A stretch of DNA of 6,256 bases from Candidatus Rokuibacteriota bacterium. Its GTDB lineage: Bacteria > JAUVQV01. Below the pieces are notes generated by a model. That model saw nothing but the letters and a program-made list of their open reading frames with translations. It was not told the origin of the DNA and did not search any database. Where the stretch lies: assembly GCA_030609125.1 (NCBI GenBank), contig JAUWCW010000123.1:1-6256 (forward strand), read 5' to 3'. Numbering within the stretch: the first letter of the stretch is position 1; each line of letters starts with the position of its first letter. The position numbers were made by a program, and so were the translations under genes. Shown here piece by piece: positions 1-6,256 of the stretch.

Positions 1-1333
1 TCTGGCGGCTGACGCCGAGGTTTTTCGCCGCCAGGGTTTTGTTTCCGCCGGCGCGTTCCAGGGCCAGCCTCATGATCTCCCCCTCCGCCTCCCTGAGGGT
101 CAGACCGGGACGGTAGGGGTCGGCCGCCTCGCTTTCCGCTCCCGGCGGAGGTGCTCCTGGAAACAAATCCTCCGCGGTGAGCACGTCCCCGCGGCAGAGA
201 ACGACCGCCCTCTCGATGGTGTTCTCAAGCTCCCTCACGTTCCCGGGCCAGGGGTGCCCCACCAGGACCTCCAGGGCCTCCGGGGAGATGCTTCTCACGG
301 ACCCGCGATGCTTCTCGCGATAGGCGTGAAAGAAGTGCTCGGCGAGGAGGGCGATGTCCTCCTTCCGCTTGCGGAGCGGGGGGATCCGCACCGGCACCAC
401 GTTCAACCGATAGTAGAGATCCTCCCGGAACCTTCTCTCCCTGACCTCTTCCTCCAAGTCGCGGTTCGTGGCGGCGAGGATGCGGACATCGACCACCCTG
501 CTTGTGCTGCTGCCGAGAGGCTGAATCTCACGCTCCTGAAGGAAGCGGAGCATTTTGGCCTGCAGGGCCGCCGTCATTTCGGCAACCTCGTCGAGAAAGA
601 GGGTTCCGCCGTGCGCGGAGGCGATCTTCCCCTCCCGCCGCCCGACGGCGCCGGTGAAAGCCCCCTTCTCGTACCCGAAGAGCTCGCTCTCCAGGAGGGT
701 TTCGGGTATGGCGGCGCAGTTCACGGCCACGAAAGGGGCCCGGCTCCGGGGGCTGTTTTCGTGAACGGCGTTGGCCACCAGCTCCTTGCCGGTACCGCTC
801 TCCCCGAGGATGAGGAGGGTCGCGTCCGTCGGCGCCACCCTCCTCAGGATCTCGATGACGTTCGCCATGGCGGCGCTCGCGCCGACAAGACGGCCGAAGC
901 TGAACTCCTCCTTCAGCCGTGCCCGAAGCTCCCTGTTCTCCGTTTCGAGCCGGGAGTGCTCCAGGACACGGGCAATGGTCAGCTTCAGCTCCGTCGTGTC
1001 GAGGGGCTTGGAAAGATAGTCCCGGGCGCCGATCTTCAGGGCTTCCACGGCCGTTTCCACGGAGGCGTAGGCGGTCATCATCACCACCGGCAACCCCGGC
1101 AGGCGGCGCCGGATCTCTTCCAGAACCTCCAGCCCGCTCTTGCCGGCCATCCGGATGTCAAGAAGCACGAGAGCGCAGGTGTCCCCTTCCAGGGCGGCCA
1201 GGGCCTCATCGCCTCCGGCGGCGGAGGTGACCGCGTATCCCTCCTCGCGCAGAACCGCCTCCAGCATGGCGCGGTGGCTGGAGTCGTCGTCGACGACGAG
1301 GAGCCTCGCCTTCGCCTCAGCCGCTTCGCTCAT
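1..1333 (-). CDS. NtrC-family sigma54-dependent response regulator (3' end cut by window)
   Basis: DNA-binding activator that, when phosphorylated by its partner kinase, should hydrolyse ATP to open sigma54-RNA polymerase promoters. 444 codons are visible; family members are usually 450-470 aa, so only the end of the DNA-binding helices is missing. Receiver domain is about residues 8-122: acidic pocket D15/D16, phospho-acceptor D59, T87, K109. The AAA+ domain is about 145-375: Walker A GESGTGKE (177-184), sigma54-contacting GAFTGA loop (224-229), Walker B LFLDE (245-249), sensor I near N290, sensor II in WPGNVREL (362-369). A Fis-type helix-turn-helix begins near 411 and runs into the window edge at VSRQ. 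The usual Pro after the phospho-site (RMP) is Ala63. The ATG at 1333 overlaps the end of the kinase gene by 17 nt and has GGGGGAGG just upstream. It resembles ZraR/HydG and AtoC; the exact regulon cannot be read here, so no symbol is given. Confidence 0.96.
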   Translation of the reverse strand, partial: MSEAAEAKARLLVVDDDSSHRAMLEAVLREEGYAVTSAAGGDEALAALEGDTCALVLLDIRMAGKSGLEVLEEIRRRLPGLPVVMMTAYASVETAVEALKIGARDYLSKPLDTTELKLTIARVLEHSRLETENRELRARLKEEFSFGRLVGASAAMANVIEILRRVAPTDATLLILGESGTGKELVANAVHENSPRSRAPFVAVNCAAIPETLLESELFGYEKGAFTGAVGRREGKIASAHGGTLFLDEVAEMTAALQAKMLRFLQEREIQPLGSSTSRVVDVRILAATNRDLEEEVRERRFREDLYYRLNVVPVRIPPLRKRKEDIALLAEHFFHAYREKHRGSVRSISPEALEVLVGHPWPGNVRELENTIERAVVLCRGDVLTAEDLFPGAPPPGAESEAADPYRPGLTLREAEGEIMRLALERAGGNKTLAAKNLGVSRQ

Positions 1334-3050
1334 CCGCCTCCCCCGCTCCCGGCAGCTCTATGACCACCATCGTGCCCTCCCGCTCACCGCTCTCTATGAA
1401 GACGTGTCCCTCGTGAAGGTCGACGATCTTCTTCACGATCGACAGGCCCAGGCCGCTCCCCTTTTCACGGGTCGTGAAAAATGGCTCGAAGGCCCTGGCC
1501 CTCTCCTCCGGGCTCATCCCCGGTCCGCTGTTGCGGACCTCGATCCGGCACCGGCCGTTCACGCTGGAGACGGCGGCGGAGATCTTCCCTCCCTCGCCGG
1601 CAGCCTGATGAGCGTTGAGCAGGATGTTGAGAAAGACCCTCGACATCTGATCCGGATCGACTTCGGCGACAGCCGCGTTCGCCTCCCCGAGCTCGACCTG
1701 CTGGTGAAGCGCACGAAAGTCCGGCTCCAGGAGCTTCATCGTCTCCTCGAGGAGCTCCCGGACGACAACTTCTCTCCGCTCTATCCTCAAGGGGCGCGAG
1801 TAGAAGAGAAGGTCGCTGATCGTTCTGTTCAGACGGTCAACCTCGCGCACCATGAGCCTCGCGTAACCCGCCTCGGGAGTGCCCTCCCGGAACTTCCCGG
1901 CGAAGAGCTGCGCGAACCCCTTGAGAGAGCTCAAGGGGTTTCTGATCTCGTGAGCCACGGTGGCCGCCATCTGCCCGATGGCGGCGAGCTTCTCCGACTC
2001 CCGGATCCGCTCCTCGAGGCGGCGGACTTCCGTCAGATCGCGCAGCAGCAGGACCGCACCGGTGACTTCCCCCTCCTCGTTCCTGAGAGGTGAGAGACCG
2101 ATCCCCACCGGTTTCTGTCCGCCGTCGTCACCGCGAAGGGAGACTTCGAGCTCCCTCCTGCCCGCAACGCCGGAGAGGGCCTCTTCGATGGCTCCTTCCG
2201 TTTCGGGCAGAAGCGTTTTTGCCCGCCGGCCCCTCAGGTCGGCCCCATCCAGCCCGAGAATCCTGGAGGCTTCGGGGTTGCCCGTCACCACGCTGCCGTC
2301 GAGCGCGATGGAGAGGAGCCCGTCGGCCATGTTCTCCATGATGTTCTGCGCGTAGGCCCTCATGTCGCTCAGCGTTCTGCGGACGACGAAGTAATTCTGC
2401 AGGATGATGACGAGATACAGACCCAGGGAGCCGGTGGTGAGAATAACAATGAAGGAGAGGAGCGTCTGCCGCCGCGTCTCCTGGAGCACCTGCTCCCACG
2501 GCTCCGTGTGCAGACCGAGCACGATGGCCCAAACATCCCCCTGCCCGGGCAGCACCCCTTCGTGGGTCCTGTTCATCATCCTTCCCATTCTCCCGCGCCG
2601 GTGCCGGGGAACGAACTTCTGGGAGACCTCGAAGACGCCGGTCTTCCCGAACTGCCGGCTGACGAAGACCGGCTGTCCTCCGCTGGTGATCCGCCGGATC
2701 TCTTCGGGATCCGGCCACCGCAGGTTCTCCACCTCGTGGCTGAACGTGGCCACCGCCACGCCGTCGCCGTCGAAAACTCCCACGTACGCGATCTCGCGCA
2801 GGCGTGCCGCCTCCTCGATGAGCGCCTGGAGCTGTTCCCTCCCCCATTGCATCATCATCCCCGCCCGCGCCCCGGATTCCAGCGTGCGGACGATGATCAT
2901 TCCCTGCCTCTCCAGTTCCCGGCCCATCCTCTCTTTCTCCCTGTCAAGGGAGCGCCTGGTGGTGAAGAGCAGCAGGGTGGCCGTAGCCAGAATGGCCACC
3001 ACCAGGGCGAAGGCGGGAAGGGAGAGGCGTCTAATGCGCTTCGATATCAC
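1317..3050 (-). CDS. Membrane-bound PAS-containing sensor histidine kinase (ZraS/AtoS-like)
   Basis: Inner-membrane sensor kinase that autophosphorylates on His and passes phosphate to the adjacent NtrC-type regulator. Using the GTG at 3050 (577 aa): TM1 about 9-31, extracytoplasmic sensor about 33-195 with a Cache/PDC-like stretch (IAYVGVFDGDG), TM2 about 197-222, PAS about 233-345, HisKA with H367 in AHEIRNPLSSL, N-box N479, G1 box NSGPG (507-511, Asn where many kinases have Asp), F-box FEPFFTT (521-527) and G2 box GSGLGL (531-536). The sensor has a basic His/Met-rich loop near 149-163. A further in-frame GTG at 3080 would add 10 residues, but it has no ribosome binding site and overlaps mnmA by 50 nt. 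The 3050 GTG has a G-rich GGCGGGGG upstream and places the basic N-terminus directly before TM1. Both starts are non-ATG, so the start is uncertain. The gene overlaps mnmA upstream and the regulator downstream. Architecture fits ZraS, AtoS or HydH relatives; the signal is not known. Confidence 0.93.
   Translation of the reverse strand: MISKRIRRLSLPAFALVVAILATATLLLFTTRRSLDREKERMGRELERQGMIIVRTLESGARAGMMMQWGREQLQALIEEAARLREIAYVGVFDGDGVAVATFSHEVENLRWPDPEEIRRITSGGQPVFVSRQFGKTGVFEVSQKFVPRHRRGRMGRMMNRTHEGVLPGQGDVWAIVLGLHTEPWEQVLQETRRQTLLSFIVILTTGSLGLYLVIILQNYFVVRRTLSDMRAYAQNIMENMADGLLSIALDGSVVTGNPEASRILGLDGADLRGRRAKTLLPETEGAIEEALSGVAGRRELEVSLRGDDGGQKPVGIGLSPLRNEEGEVTGAVLLLRDLTEVRRLEERIRESEKLAAIGQMAATVAHEIRNPLSSLKGFAQLFAGKFREGTPEAGYARLMVREVDRLNRTISDLLFYSRPLRIERREVVVRELLEETMKLLEPDFRALHQQVELGEANAAVAEVDPDQMSRVFLNILLNAHQAAGEGGKISAAVSSVNGRCRIEVRNSGPGMSPEERARAFEPFFTTREKGSGLGLSIVKKIVDLHEGHVFIESGEREGTMVVIELPGAGEADERSG
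1337..1344 (-). promoter_or_regulatory. Ribosome binding site of the response regulator
   Basis: GGGGGAGG on the minus strand lies 3 nt before the ATG at 1333, inside the last codons of the kinase gene. Spacing is short, but it is the clearest Shine-Dalgarno match near this start and supports the choice of ATG in a coupled kinase-regulator pair. Confidence 0.5.
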
Positions 3051-4110
3051 GTATCCAGCCCCCGCCGAGGACGGTGTCACCGTCGTAGAAAACGGCGGCC
3101 TGCCCTGGTGTCACCGCTCTCTGGGGAGTATCGAATTCGACCCGGCACGACGAGCCGCCGAGGGGATGAATCGTCGCGGGGGCCTGGCGATGCCTGTTCC
3201 TGATTTTCACCTCCGCCCGGACATTATCCCTTCCGTCCCCTCGCAGCCATGTCGTGCGAAGAACGTGAAAAGTCTTTCCGGAGAGCTCCGCGTCCTCCCC
3301 GACCACGATCGTGTTCTTTTCCCCGTCGATCCTGAGCACGTACAGGGGCGCTCCCGCCGCCACGCCCAGGCCCCTTCTCTGCCCCACGGTGTAGTGGATG
3401 AGGCCCCGGTGCGTGCCAAGCCGCCTTCCGTCCGTGTCGATGATCGGTCCCGGTTCGACACCCCTCCCGGAAAGGCGCCGTTTCAGGAAAGCGCCGTAAT
3501 CGTTTCCCGGAACAAAACAGATCTCCTGGCTCTCTTTCTTGTCCGCCACGGGAAGACCCAGGTCCCCGGCGCGGCGGCGCACCTCGTCCTTGCTCAGCCC
3601 CCCCAGGGGGAAAAGAACCCGGGGGAGAACGTCGGCGCCGATCTCGAAGAGAAAATAGGACTGGTCCTTCCCCCGGTCGGCGCCCCGCTGAAGAAGGTAC
3701 TCGCCTCCTTTTCGGGCGATGCCGGCATAGTGTCCCGTGGCGAGCCACCGGGCGCCCATGGCCTCGACTTTTTCCAGCAGGTGTCCGAACTTGATCCGCG
3801 AATTACAGAGGACGCACGGGTTCGGGGTTCTGCCGCCCAGGTACTCCTCTGAAAAGGGCGCGATCACCTCCTTTTCAAACTCCAATCGAACGTCCCAGCT
3901 AGAAAAGGGGATATCGAGATGGGCCGCCACCCGCCTGGCGTCCCGTATGTCTCTGGCCGAGCAGCACGTCTTTTCCTGCGACTCCTGGCATTCGCCGGGA
4001 TCGAAGACCCGCAGGGAAACGCCGAAAACGTCGTACCCTTCCTTCTTGAGGATGGCCGCCGCCAGGGAACTGTCCACGCCGCCGCTCATGGCCACGGCAA
4101 CCTTCTTCAT
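3031..4110 (-). CDS. mnmA: tRNA-specific 2-thiouridylase MnmA
   Basis: Cytoplasmic enzyme that uses ATP to adenylate U34 of Lys, Glu and Gln tRNAs and installs the 2-thio group from a sulfur relay. The 359-aa length matches the family (E. coli 368). The N-terminal PP-loop is SGGVDSS (residues 9-15). The catalytic cysteine sits in the NPCVLCN segment (C99 and C102; C102 aligns with the family catalytic Cys). GHY is at 126-128, and the second active-site Cys is C198 in SQEICF. The central and C-terminal beta domains carry IHYTVGQRRGLG (238-249) and the PQRAVTPGQAAVFY stretch (329-342) typical of MnmA. A Cys pair at 49-50 precedes an SARDIRDARRVA motif. The start is ATG at 4110, sharing one base with the dnaJ-like stop codon (TGATG), with GAAGAAGG 6 nt upstream. 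The stop is TAG, overlapping the kinase start. Housekeeping function is secure; its placement between a chaperone gene and a two-component system is not explained by the sequence. Confidence 0.98.
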   Translation of the reverse strand: MKKVAVAMSGGVDSSLAAAILKKEGYDVFGVSLRVFDPGECQESQEKTCCSARDIRDARRVAAHLDIPFSSWDVRLEFEKEVIAPFSEEYLGGRTPNPCVLCNSRIKFGHLLEKVEAMGARWLATGHYAGIARKGGEYLLQRGADRGKDQSYFLFEIGADVLPRVLFPLGGLSKDEVRRRAGDLGLPVADKKESQEICFVPGNDYGAFLKRRLSGRGVEPGPIIDTDGRRLGTHRGLIHYTVGQRRGLGVAAGAPLYVLRIDGEKNTIVVGEDAELSGKTFHVLRTTWLRGDGRDNVRAEVKIRNRHRQAPATIHPLGGSSCRVEFDTPQRAVTPGQAAVFYDGDTVLGGGWIRDIEAH

Positions 4111-5060
4111 CAGAGGCCTTCTTCGCCAAGCTCCTGGAGCAGCTTCTTCTGGCGGGCGGTCAGTTTGCGGGGGACTCTCGGGACTACAATGAGATAGAGG
4201 TGCCCCCTCTTGCCCGACCGGGGGCCGTGAAGGCCGTGGCCGGGGAGGCGTATCCTCGTCTGGGGCTGGGACCCCGGCGGGATCTTCACCTTTTTCGGTC
4301 CGTCCAGGGTCGGGATCTCGAGGGTGGTTCCCAGGGCCACTCCGGTGAAGGGAACTTCACGGCGCAGGACCAGGTTGTTTCCCTCGACCTCGTAGAAAGG
4401 GTGCTCCTCGAAGGTGATGGTCAGGTAAAGGTCGCCTGCTCCCGCCGGGCCGGGATTCCCCTTGCCGGCAAGCCGGAGCTTCTTGCCGGCCGAGATGCCT
4501 GACGGTATCTTGACGACAACCTCCTTCGGCCCCTGCGGGGTCTGGTACTTCACCGTTCTGCTCCCCCCGTTGTGGGCCTCCTCGATGCTGATGGGGAGCT
4601 CGAAGAGAAGGTCTCCTCCCTTGGCGGGCCTGCCGCGCCCCGCGCCGCCGCCGAAGAGATCACGCATGTCGAAGGCCGCACCGCCGCCGGGCCCTCCGGT
4701 GGTCCGGTAGGTTCGGAACCCTCCCCTCCCTCCGCCGGCGCCGAACATGGTGCTGAAGATGTCCGCCCCGAGGCCGGTGCCCCCGAAGATGTCCTCGAAA
4801 TTGACGCCCCGGAAGATGTCCTCCTGGCTGTAGCGCTGGCGGAAGCCGTCGGCGCCGAACATGTCGTACTGCTTCTTCTTTTCCTTGTCCGAAAGGACCG
4901 CGTAGGCCTCGCTGATTTCCTTGAAGCGCTCTTCGGCCTTCTTGTCGCCCTTGTTCCGGTCAGGGTGGTACTTCATGGCCAGCTTCCGGTAGGACTTCTT
5001 GATCTCCGCGTCGGAAGAGCCCTTCTTGACACCCAGTGTCTGGTAGTAGTCCCTGGCCAT
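4110..5060 (-). CDS. DnaJ/CbpA-type J-domain co-chaperone (class B, no zinc finger)
   Basis: Hsp40 co-chaperone expected to stimulate DnaK ATPase activity and deliver substrates to it. 316 aa. J-domain is residues 4-69 with the HPD motif at 32-34 and the [14 protein letters not shown]-like helix III (here RFKEISEAY). The Gly/Phe-rich linker is about 70-148, with short acidic-Phe motifs DIF (81-83), DIF (90-92), DIF (100-102) and DLF (134-136). Two C-terminal beta-sandwich substrate domains are about 149-300 ([48 protein letters not shown]). The CxxCxGxG zinc-finger repeats of true DnaJ are absent and no cysteine is present, so this is a CbpA/DNAJB-like class B protein and not the dnaK-linked dnaJ. 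The ATG at 5060 overlaps the ClpX-like stop by 1 nt (TAATG). The nearest strong ribosome site, AAGGAG, is 14 nt away, suggesting re-initiation coupling. The downstream neighbour mnmA overlaps by 1 nt. Confidence 0.96.
   Translation of the reverse strand: MARDYYQTLGVKKGSSDAEIKKSYRKLAMKYHPDRNKGDKKAEERFKEISEAYAVLSDKEKKKQYDMFGADGFRQRYSQEDIFRGVNFEDIFGGTGLGADIFSTMFGAGGGRGGFRTYRTTGGPGGGAAFDMRDLFGGGAGRGRPAKGGDLLFELPISIEEAHNGGSRTVKYQTPQGPKEVVVKIPSGISAGKKLRLAGKGNPGPAGAGDLYLTITFEEHPFYEVEGNNLVLRREVPFTGVALGTTLEIPTLDGPKKVKIPPGSQPQTRIRLPGHGLHGPRSGKRGHLYLIVVPRVPRKLTARQKKLLQELGEEGL
4117..4124 (-). promoter_or_regulatory. Ribosome binding site of mnmA
   Basis: GAAGAAGG on the minus strand is 6 nt before the mnmA ATG and lies within the final codons of the dnaJ-like gene. 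Together with the TGATG stop-start overlap it supports translational coupling and the ATG at 4110. Confidence 0.5.
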
Positions 5061-6256
5061 TACCCCGAGTACTTCTCCTTGATCATCCCGTCGAGGTACG
5101 CGTCCGGGCCGTCAACGGCGTTCACGTCCAGGACGAACTCGGACCGGCCGGTCTTTTCCTGCAGGAGCTGCAGCCCGAGCGGGTAGTTGGCGAAGGTGCG
5201 CCAGCAGAGGGCATCCGAATCGCCTTCCCTGACGGCGAGGCTCATGAGTCGGTCCCGGGCGGCGGCGGTGAAGTCGAGGTCCATTCCGTGCTTTTCTTTG
5301 AAGGAGGCGCGAAAACGCTCGATCCCGTCGAGCTGCTCCTTGAGAAAGAGCACCGCCTCCTCCTCGTCGGCACCCTTTTCGATCATCCGCTCCACCGCCA
5401 GCTCGAGAAGGGACCCCTCGGGCCGAAAGCCGACCAGCTCCTCGAACTCATCCGCCCTGCGGACCAGCACCTGCGACATCTCCTGCCGCTCTCTCTCGGC
5501 CAGAACATCGAAGCGCTCCAGGCAGGCCGGATCGTCCGGGTTGGCGAGGAGTTTTTTCAGCTCCCCCTGGGGGTCGTCGACCATTCCGGGAGTGACGACG
5601 AGACGGCAGATGTCGGTGGACGGAAGCTTCTTCTCAAACTTGATCAGCGTCGACTCGATGACACTCGTCAGCCCCCTCGCCCCGGTCCGCTCCTTGTGCG
5701 CCAGGGCCGCCAGCTTTCTGAGCGCCTCGTCCTCGAAGTGTATGTCGATACCATAGGCCTTGAAATCCGCTTTCTTCCCCACCACCACCGGGCAGTTGGG
5801 ATTGCAGAGAATCTGGTAAAGGTCCTCCTCCCCAAGGGAGTCGAGGACCACGTTCACCGGAAGCCGCCCGACGAACTCGGACTCGAAGCCGTAGGAGAGG
5901 AGATCTTCGGCCTTCAGGCGCCTGAGATAGTAGGAAGAGGGGTGCTCCTCGGAGCCCTGTTCAGACCGGAAGCCGATTTCCGCGCTGGAGATCCTCTTCC
6001 GGACAATCTCATCCAGACCGTTGAAGGCCCCGCTCAGGATGAAGAGGATGTTGCGGGTGTTCACCGCTTTTTTCTCCCGCTTTCCCGTCCGCCGGTACTC
6101 CTCGAGGGCCTCCATCTGCGAGACGGCGTCGTGGGGGACCTTCATGTCCACCATCGTCTCCTCCATCGGCTTCAGCAGGCCCCTCTGCACCCCCGTGCGG
6201 GAGACGTCGGGACCCAGGGCGCTGGTGGAGGACGCGATCTTGTCGATCTCGTCGAT
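5060..6256 (-). CDS. ClpX-like AAA+ unfoldase with C-terminal extension (5' end outside window)
   Basis: ATP-driven protein unfoldase related to ClpX. 398 residues are visible, beginning in Walker B (IDEID, window residues 1-5); Walker A and any zinc-binding N-domain lie beyond the edge. The internal GTG at 6190 is not the real start because homology continues upstream. Family signs, numbered from the edge: [20 protein letters not shown] (15-34), sensor I region ILFILSGAF (70-78), a KRI-x-IGF segment with IGF at 94-96 in the position of the ClpP-docking loop, arginine finger in EFVGRLP (127-133; R131), and sensor [10 protein letters not shown] (189-196). About 160 residues follow where ClpX normally ends (from about residue 230). 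The segment between EET and NTRN, where ClpX carries its RKH loop, is longer and highly charged. The gene ends in TAA, sharing a base with the dnaJ-like ATG. It is a divergent ClpX paralogue and probably not the housekeeping clpX, which normally follows clpP; HslU shares part of the Walker B region but lacks IGF. Confidence 0.93.
   Translation of the reverse strand: MDEIDKIASSTSALGPDVSRTGVQRGLLKPMEETMVDMKVPHDAVSQMEALEEYRRTGKREKKAVNTRNILFILSGAFNGLDEIVRKRISSAEIGFRSEQGSEEHPSSYYLRRLKAEDLLSYGFESEFVGRLPVNVVLDSLGEEDLYQILCNPNCPVVVGKKADFKAYGIDIHFEDEALRKLAALAHKERTGARGLTSVIESTLIKFEKKLPSTDICRLVVTPGMVDDPQGELKKLLANPDDPACLERFDVLAERERQEMSQVLVRRADEFEELVGFRPEGSLLELAVERMIEKGADEEEAVLFLKEQLDGIERFRASFKEKHGMDLDFTAAARDRLMSLAVREGDSDALCWRTFANYPLGLQLLQEKTGRSEFVLDVNAVDGPDAYLDGMIKEKYSG

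Noticed and set aside
254-1363. 369-codon open frame on the plus strand
   Set aside because: Antisense to the response regulator, whose receiver, AAA+ and HTH motifs are unambiguous. The translation is rich in Gly, Pro, His and Leu without domain signs.
1140-2093. 317-codon open frame on the plus strand
   Set aside because: Antisense to the kinase catalytic core and the start of the regulator; an open-frame artefact of high GC.
2128-2847. 239-codon minus-strand frame inside the kinase gene
   Set aside because: It is an out-of-frame shadow of the kinase with Arg/Gly-rich low-complexity content and no domain.
2404-3852. 482-codon open frame on the plus strand
   Set aside because: It is antisense across the kinase and mnmA genes, which show clear conserved domains on the minus strand. 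Its translation has no recognisable domain and a composition typical of GC-rich antisense frames.
5060-6190. Treating GTG at 6190 as the start of the ClpX-like protein
   Set aside because: The same frame continues to the window edge with IDEIDKI and the ClpX/HslU-type PDVSRTG segment, so the gene extends beyond the window.
5060-6256. HslU identity for the AAA+ protein
   Set aside because: The [11 protein letters not shown] segment resembles HslU, but the IGF loop, the EFVGRLP and ERTGARGL spacing and the absence of the large HslU I-domain pattern favour a ClpX derivation.

Overview
The window is GC-rich and almost entirely coding on the minus strand. It holds five genes, read in transcription order from the right edge to the left: a ClpX-like AAA+ unfoldase (5' end outside the window), a zinc-finger-less DnaJ/CbpA-type J-domain protein, the tRNA 2-thiouridylase MnmA, a membrane-bound PAS-containing sensor histidine kinase, and an NtrC-family sigma54-dependent response regulator (last few codons outside the window). 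No RNA gene, mobile element, CRISPR array, repeat array or intergenic gap is visible.

Every junction overlaps: 1 nt (TAATG) between clpX-like and dnaJ-like, 1 nt (TGATG) between dnaJ-like and mnmA, about 20 nt (or 50 nt with an alternative start) between mnmA and the kinase, and 17 nt between kinase and regulator. There is no room for a promoter or intrinsic terminator between genes, so the simplest reading is one translationally coupled operon whose promoter lies to the right of the window.

The GC-rich codon use, compact gene-end overlaps and ZraS/ZraR-like kinase with sigma54 activator suggest a Desulfobacterota/deltaproteobacterial-type organism. This is an inference from style and family resemblance, and a related phylum is possible. 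The first two genes form a protein-remodelling pair (unfoldase plus Hsp70 co-chaperone), MnmA supplies the 2-thio group of wobble U34 in Lys/Glu/Gln tRNAs, and the two-component pair probably senses an envelope or metal signal and activates sigma54 promoters elsewhere.

The least ordinary element is the ClpX-like protein. It keeps the Walker B, arginine-finger, sensor-2 and ClpP-docking IGF signatures. It replaces the RKH-loop region with a longer charged segment, and adds about 165 residues at the C-terminus that contain what looks like a second, degenerate copy of the start of the AAA+ small domain. The long plus-strand open frames are antisense shadows of these genes.
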